Part shown: positions 22,557-22,693 of the stretch, in pieces
Layout: every line of letters starts with the position of its first letter
Numbering within the stretch: the stretch's first letter is position 1
Assembly (NCBI GenBank): GCA_023248665.1
Contig: JAHFEC010000002.1
Span: forward strand, 1 to 22,693
Origin: Microcaldota archaeon
GTDB taxonomy: Archaea; Micrarchaeota; Micrarchaeia; Anstonellales; Anstonellaceae
DNA: 22,693 nt
Direction of reading: 5' to 3'
Notes under the pieces: generated by a model
Told to the model about the DNA's origin: nothing
Database searches by the model: none
What the model saw: only the letters and a program-made list of their open reading frames with translations
Position numbers and translations under genes: made by a program

Positions 22557-22609
22557 TCAAAAACCTCTATGTGAAATGACGGCCTGTTTTTGCGCCTTTC
22601 AATTTCCCT

Positions 22610-22693
22610 GCTTTTTCTCTCTCTTTCTCCCGGCTTCTGTTTTCCCTACTGCTTTTTCTCTCTCTTTCTCCCGGCTTCTGTTTTCCCTACTGC
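22610..22693. repeat. 41-bp tandem repeat upstream of aIF2 gamma, running off the window
   Basis: Two identical copies, 22610-22650 and 22651-22691, and the first bases of a third. Each begins GCTTTTTCTCTCTCTTTCTC and ends TTTTCCCTACT. Bases 22601-22609 (AATTTCCCT) look like the remnant of an earlier unit. The repeat is almost all pyrimidine on the plus strand, so the minus-strand gene has a purine-rich region upstream of it. There are no spacers, so this is not CRISPR. Confidence 0.92.

Noticed and set aside
22610..22693. CRISPR array
   Set aside because: The 41-bp copies are directly adjacent with no unique spacers, and no cas genes are present. The same holds for the 29-bp array at 9222.

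Overview
This is a GC-rich archaeal chromosome segment. The archaeal assignment rests on a run of archaeal information-processing genes: ribosomal protein L40e, translation factor aIF2 gamma, an MCM replicative helicase, a beta-CASP RNase of the aCPSF2 type, secF-secD in the archaeal order, and an Ogg2-type 8-oxoguanine glycosylase. TATA boxes lie about 25-28 bases before many start codons, as expected for archaeal leaderless mRNAs. The gene mix, with an ADP-forming acetyl-CoA synthetase and a DUF2666-like protein, would fit a DPANN lineage such as Micrarchaeota or Diapherotrites, but this is inference and no rRNA is present to settle it.

Layout. 1-940 (minus): an incomplete gene running off the left edge, a DUF2666-like gene and a 50-residue L40e gene. 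1152-2033 (plus): an unrecognised protein. 2128-6137 (minus): purL and purQ, a two-gene FGAM synthase in which purL is the long, PurS-like-fused form. 6357-9170 (minus): the secF-secD translocase accessory pair. 9355-11515 (minus): the two subunits of an ADP-forming acyl-CoA synthetase. 11661-12746 (minus): a winged-helix protein with one C-terminal membrane anchor. 12958-14208 (minus): the beta-CASP RNase. 14487-18736 (plus): a cupin, MCM, pdxS and ogg. 18770-19198 (minus): an AT-rich orphan. 19383-20081 (plus): pdxT. 20390-22556 (minus): a lipoprotein and aIF2 gamma.

How genes work together: PurL and PurQ form the fourth-step purine enzyme. PdxS and PdxT form the PLP synthase although about 1.3 kb separates them. 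The Acd subunits couple acyl-CoA cleavage to ATP formation. SecD/SecF assist Sec export, which would also serve the lipoprotein.

The most unusual features are: (1) an in-frame TAG inside the zinc finger of an otherwise intact MCM gene; (2) a 200-base cluster of six perfect hairpins, four of them enclosed by a long-range helix, between pdxT and the lipoprotein gene, which may be an undescribed structured RNA; (3) several short tandem-repeat arrays (29 bp before secF, 41 bp before aIF2 gamma, about 31-36 bp after the RNase gene, 48 bp inside the winged-helix gene); and (4) low-complexity insertions in PurL and PdxT.
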